From Climacteris rufus (Eukaryota; Chordata; Aves; Passeriformes; Climacteridae): a stretch of 64,000 bases of DNA. Positions within the stretch are counted from its first letter, which is position 1. Each line of letters opens with the position of its first letter. The notes beneath the pieces are model-generated. The model did not search any database and was not told where the DNA came from. It saw only the letters and a list, made by a program, of their open reading frames with translations. The position numbers and the translations under genes were made by a program. Location of the stretch: positions 1,546,877-1,610,876 of the forward strand of contig VZRZ01004576.1 of the NCBI GenBank assembly GCA_013398175.1. Direction: 5' to 3'. Positions 61,001-64,000 of the stretch are shown here, in pieces.

Positions 61001-64000
61001 AAAAAAAATGAGTGATGTCTGTGACTTTTTTTTGTTTATTTAAAATGATATTTCCCCCCTCCTTCTTTCCCCTTTCCCATTCTCTGTTGCCCACTCCCAC
61101 CTCTATTTTTCTCTGCAGGTATGGTATGAGTGTTGTATACCACCGCATTTAAATTAGAAATATATTTTGCAAAACTGTGGCAGATCTTTTTTTTTTTTTA
61201 TCCATCAAATATATCCCTTTTACCATCTGATAGCTTGGCAACAGGATCATCTCTCTTTCAGTTAAAATAAATGGGCCAGTAAAGTAGTGGAATATTCACT
61301 GTGCTGAAAAGACTTTACACTAGTTAATGTACACTGTGTGTTGTGGGTTTCATTAGAGCAGAATACTAATGATACACTGCATGTCTCCCCACGGTACCAC
61401 TTTATTGTACCAGCTGTATTATTGTTTTATATTAATATATTGATTATTGTCTTTTTCTCTCATGTGTGTGTTTCGTCTCCTAACTTTTTTCTCCTGGCAT
61501 TGCTTACCTATTACGTTTGGCAATTGTTTTCAATATCACATTTTGGAATGAATGTTGATATTTATATGATTTCTTTTTGTTTTCCCCCGTGTCTTCAAAG
61601 TAATTAATTTCCCCTTTTTTGCTGCACAGATGTTGGTTTATTTTTCAGTGAAACTTGATAAAGAATGACACCTTCATATACAGGTATAAAGGAAAAGAGG
61701 ATAAATATCTTGGCATCTAAGATTACAAGGTGAGGGGGTATATAAACTCTCAGAAGACCAGTTCTTCAGGTTGGACAGAGGCAGAGAAAGATCTGATTTC
61801 TGGATCTTTTTCAGTTTGTTTGATTGCTGAACTCACAGATCTTGTTTGCTGTTGCTGTGAGATAACCCTTGTAGCTAGGCTGGGTGACTGTTCTGTTCCT
61901 CTGAGAAAAGGAGAGGTGAAAGCTGAATTACCAGGAAGAATATGTGTTTTAACAACACTTGGAATGTAAAGGCACCATAATTTTGATCCGTGTCAATTCA
62001 GCAGCTAACACTATGGGACCTGGTCCAGGTCTGGAGCTTGTAGGCACAATAGGAATATAGGTAACAAAGAAGAGTAACATCCTGGTAATCCCAGTCATAC
62101 ATTTTTTTTATGTCCTGTGCCTGAGAAACAGTGAATTCTCACAGCATTTTTTAAAGGTGTCATCATACAACGCTATAATGATTTTCTCAGAGACAGCTTG
62201 CTGATGATGGTAAGTCTGTGAGTCACCTGAATACACCACTGTCAGTACCAGAGACGAGAAAGTGGAGGTCTGACAACTGACCCATTAGTGTAGGAAGCTA
62301 CTCAACACCCTGAACCCACCCCCAAAATAGTGGCTTGACTGGCTGAGTGGTAGAACACCCAGGGAGTCCTGTGAGCTTGAACTGGCACAGGAAGATATAA
62401 AGCCTTAAAGGCTCCAGGAAAAAAAGGTGATTTGGCAGATGTGGCAGTGTGGCTGGCTGATTCATGTGGTGAACACTCAGTGCCTGGCCCTGCCCTCTCC
62501 AGGTGTGCATGAGGTGGAGCCACCTGTGGCTGGCAACTGGTCTGTGAGCCTGACATCTGCAAAGTGCCCTTGATATTCCTGCCTGGCTTGTGGTGTGGGA
62601 AAGTTTTGGTACCTCTCCTGACAAAACAGTGTGGATCAATCTTCTGGTCCCCACAGCCGAGCTCTGTTCGAGTGAAGGGTTTGCAGAGAGACAGACATGG
62701 CTGGAGCATTGTTTGTCCTGCTGCTCAGGAATGAAGGTGATAAGCATTAATTCATTATCAGCATAGGAAGGGATAGGAAAAAGCTGCATTTGAAAAGAAG
62801 ATGCCAATTGCTGTGTGAATCAGGTGACAATGCTGGGTTGCATGGCCACTGCAGAAGAGTTTCCTGTTGCTGAACTGGTGTCTGTAGCACTTCCATCATT
62901 CCACCGGCACAGTGACCTCATGCTGGAAAATCAACATGCAAGCCCTGCTGCTGAGGTGCAAGAGACCTGTAGAAAAAAATGTAAGCACAGTAACCAGAGA
63001 ACTTTTTTAATTCCACAGCAATGAAAGAAGGAAGAAAGATGGAAACTTTTCCCAGCATGAAATAACAATCAATGACTAACAACTTTTTCATTGAGCAATA
63101 AAATGGAAGGAGACACAAAGACTACCATGCAGACTATTAAAGCACTGGAATACTCCATAGCATGCCCCTGCATATAAGCGTTTTCATCCACTTCATGTGT
63201 TTGCAACTCTGGCAGTTAAGACACAAGGAAAGGTCTTTTTGGCAAAGCCTATTCTGTCACTAGAACCATTCCTGGGTGGCAACTCCTCTAGCCTCTTCTA
63301 CCCAAATTTTTAACTGTTACCTACCAGCTCACTCCATGGAGTGAGTTAGCATGACTTGCTGACTCCAACAGGGAAAAAACAATTTACAGTCCTTTTGGGT
63401 ATGATTGACCTTGATGGATCACCCTTAAAATGTCAGCATCAGCATTACAAAGACTTCATGAGGGTGATTATAATGGTTAAGCTCACTAGTGGACAAGCAG
63501 TTCATAATGGCAAAGGATTTATTTTGCTGAGACAGTGAAATCATCTACTTTCTTAGGCAAAGAAACTGCCAGCAGAAAGATTTTGTTGTTGTTTTTGTCT
63601 TTTACTGATACAGTTACACAAGGTAGGGCTAAGATGTCAAGGTGGTATAGCAGCTTGTATTTTTCTGTTCCAAATTAGAGGTTAAGTAAGCCAATAGAAA
63701 GAAAGTGGGAGTTCAGAAATGCTGACTCTCAGAGAGGCAAGATGCTGTCAATCACCTGATGAGTGATATTTCTGCTTCTGAGTAAGTAGATCCTGAACTC
63801 AGAGCTTGACAATAGCAAGAGGCTGGAATTTCTGCCTCTATCAAGAACTGCAGTCTCCATGCCCTGTGTATTTGTGCATCTGTTGGCCATATCTCATTGC
63901 TGACTACTATTTTCTTTACAATCCTAAGAGAGCTATACTAGAAAATCTTGTCATTGTCTCCCTTTCCCTTGTTTTAGACTCCTCTGTTGTTATTGTAAGC
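61001..64000. other. Intergenic, no gene seen
   Basis: T-rich DNA near 61.0-61.2 kb, then unique sequence to the end. The 169-codon minus frame at 62298-62807 and the 135-codon frame overlapping it lack any domain. Confidence 0.45.
63745..63754 (-). promoter_or_regulatory. Perfect PBX-MEIS/PREP composite site
   Basis: CTGTCAATCA followed by CCTGATGAG. Its surroundings do not look especially conserved, so it is the weakest of the four matches. Confidence 0.35.

Noticed and set aside
62298..62807. 169-codon minus-strand ORF
   Set aside because: A second long frame covers the same bases in another register and neither shows a domain.
9000..64000. SKAP2 or HOXA exons expected from synteny
   Set aside because: No SH3, PH or homeodomain translation was found on either strand, so the window apparently ends before SKAP2.

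Overview
The window is vertebrate nuclear DNA, most likely from a bird. It carries eukaryotic exons with GT/AG splice sites, long AT-rich non-coding stretches, short CpG islands and many microsatellites. Two pieces have the characteristic 3' end of CR1, the dominant avian/reptilian LINE (octamers of the type ATTCTATG, and in the longer copy a body similar to CR1 on one strand). There are two assembly gaps (10509-10868 and 53929-54000). No operons, CRISPR arrays, tRNA or rRNA genes were seen.

The only gene I can name is the 3' end of SNX10 (sorting nexin 10), on the + strand in the first 9 kb. One internal coding exon (6000-6215) and the terminal coding exon (6657-6735) encode the end of the PX region and the acidic/serine-rich C-terminal tail. 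A 3'UTR of about 2.1 kb follows and probably ends after the AATAAA at 8818. The first 6 kb are intron; the exons for the start and core of the PX domain were not found and should lie before the window.

From about 9 kb to 64 kb I find no convincing protein-coding gene. In other amniotes SNX10 is followed by a gene-poor interval, then SKAP2 and the HOXA cluster, so this is probably that interval; no SKAP2 or HOX exon was recognised. It contains a CpG island at 10.2-11.06 kb with a strong minus-strand splice donor, a second CpG-rich block at 40.76-41.05 kb, several stretches that read like conserved non-coding elements (about 11.08-11.46, 17.9-18.2, 25.03-25.60, 40.66-41.2 and 60.43-61.0 kb), two CR1 pieces, a 39-bp minisatellite, and long purine or tetra/pentanucleotide arrays (50.6, 53.9, 54.6 and 54.9-55.0 kb).

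The most interesting signal is regulatory. The ten-base composite site for PBX with MEIS/PREP homeodomain proteins, TGATTGACAG, occurs four times without mismatch (25264, 51484, 60894 and 63745), where well under one is expected by chance. Two of these lie inside the best conserved-looking islands. Together with the likely position beside HOXA, this suggests a long-range homeodomain-responsive regulatory landscape. A second unusual object is a three-copy divergent tandem repeat at 27.10-27.31 kb whose last copy contains a perfect 16-bp hairpin. These readings come from sequence inspection only; conservation, expression and synteny were not tested.
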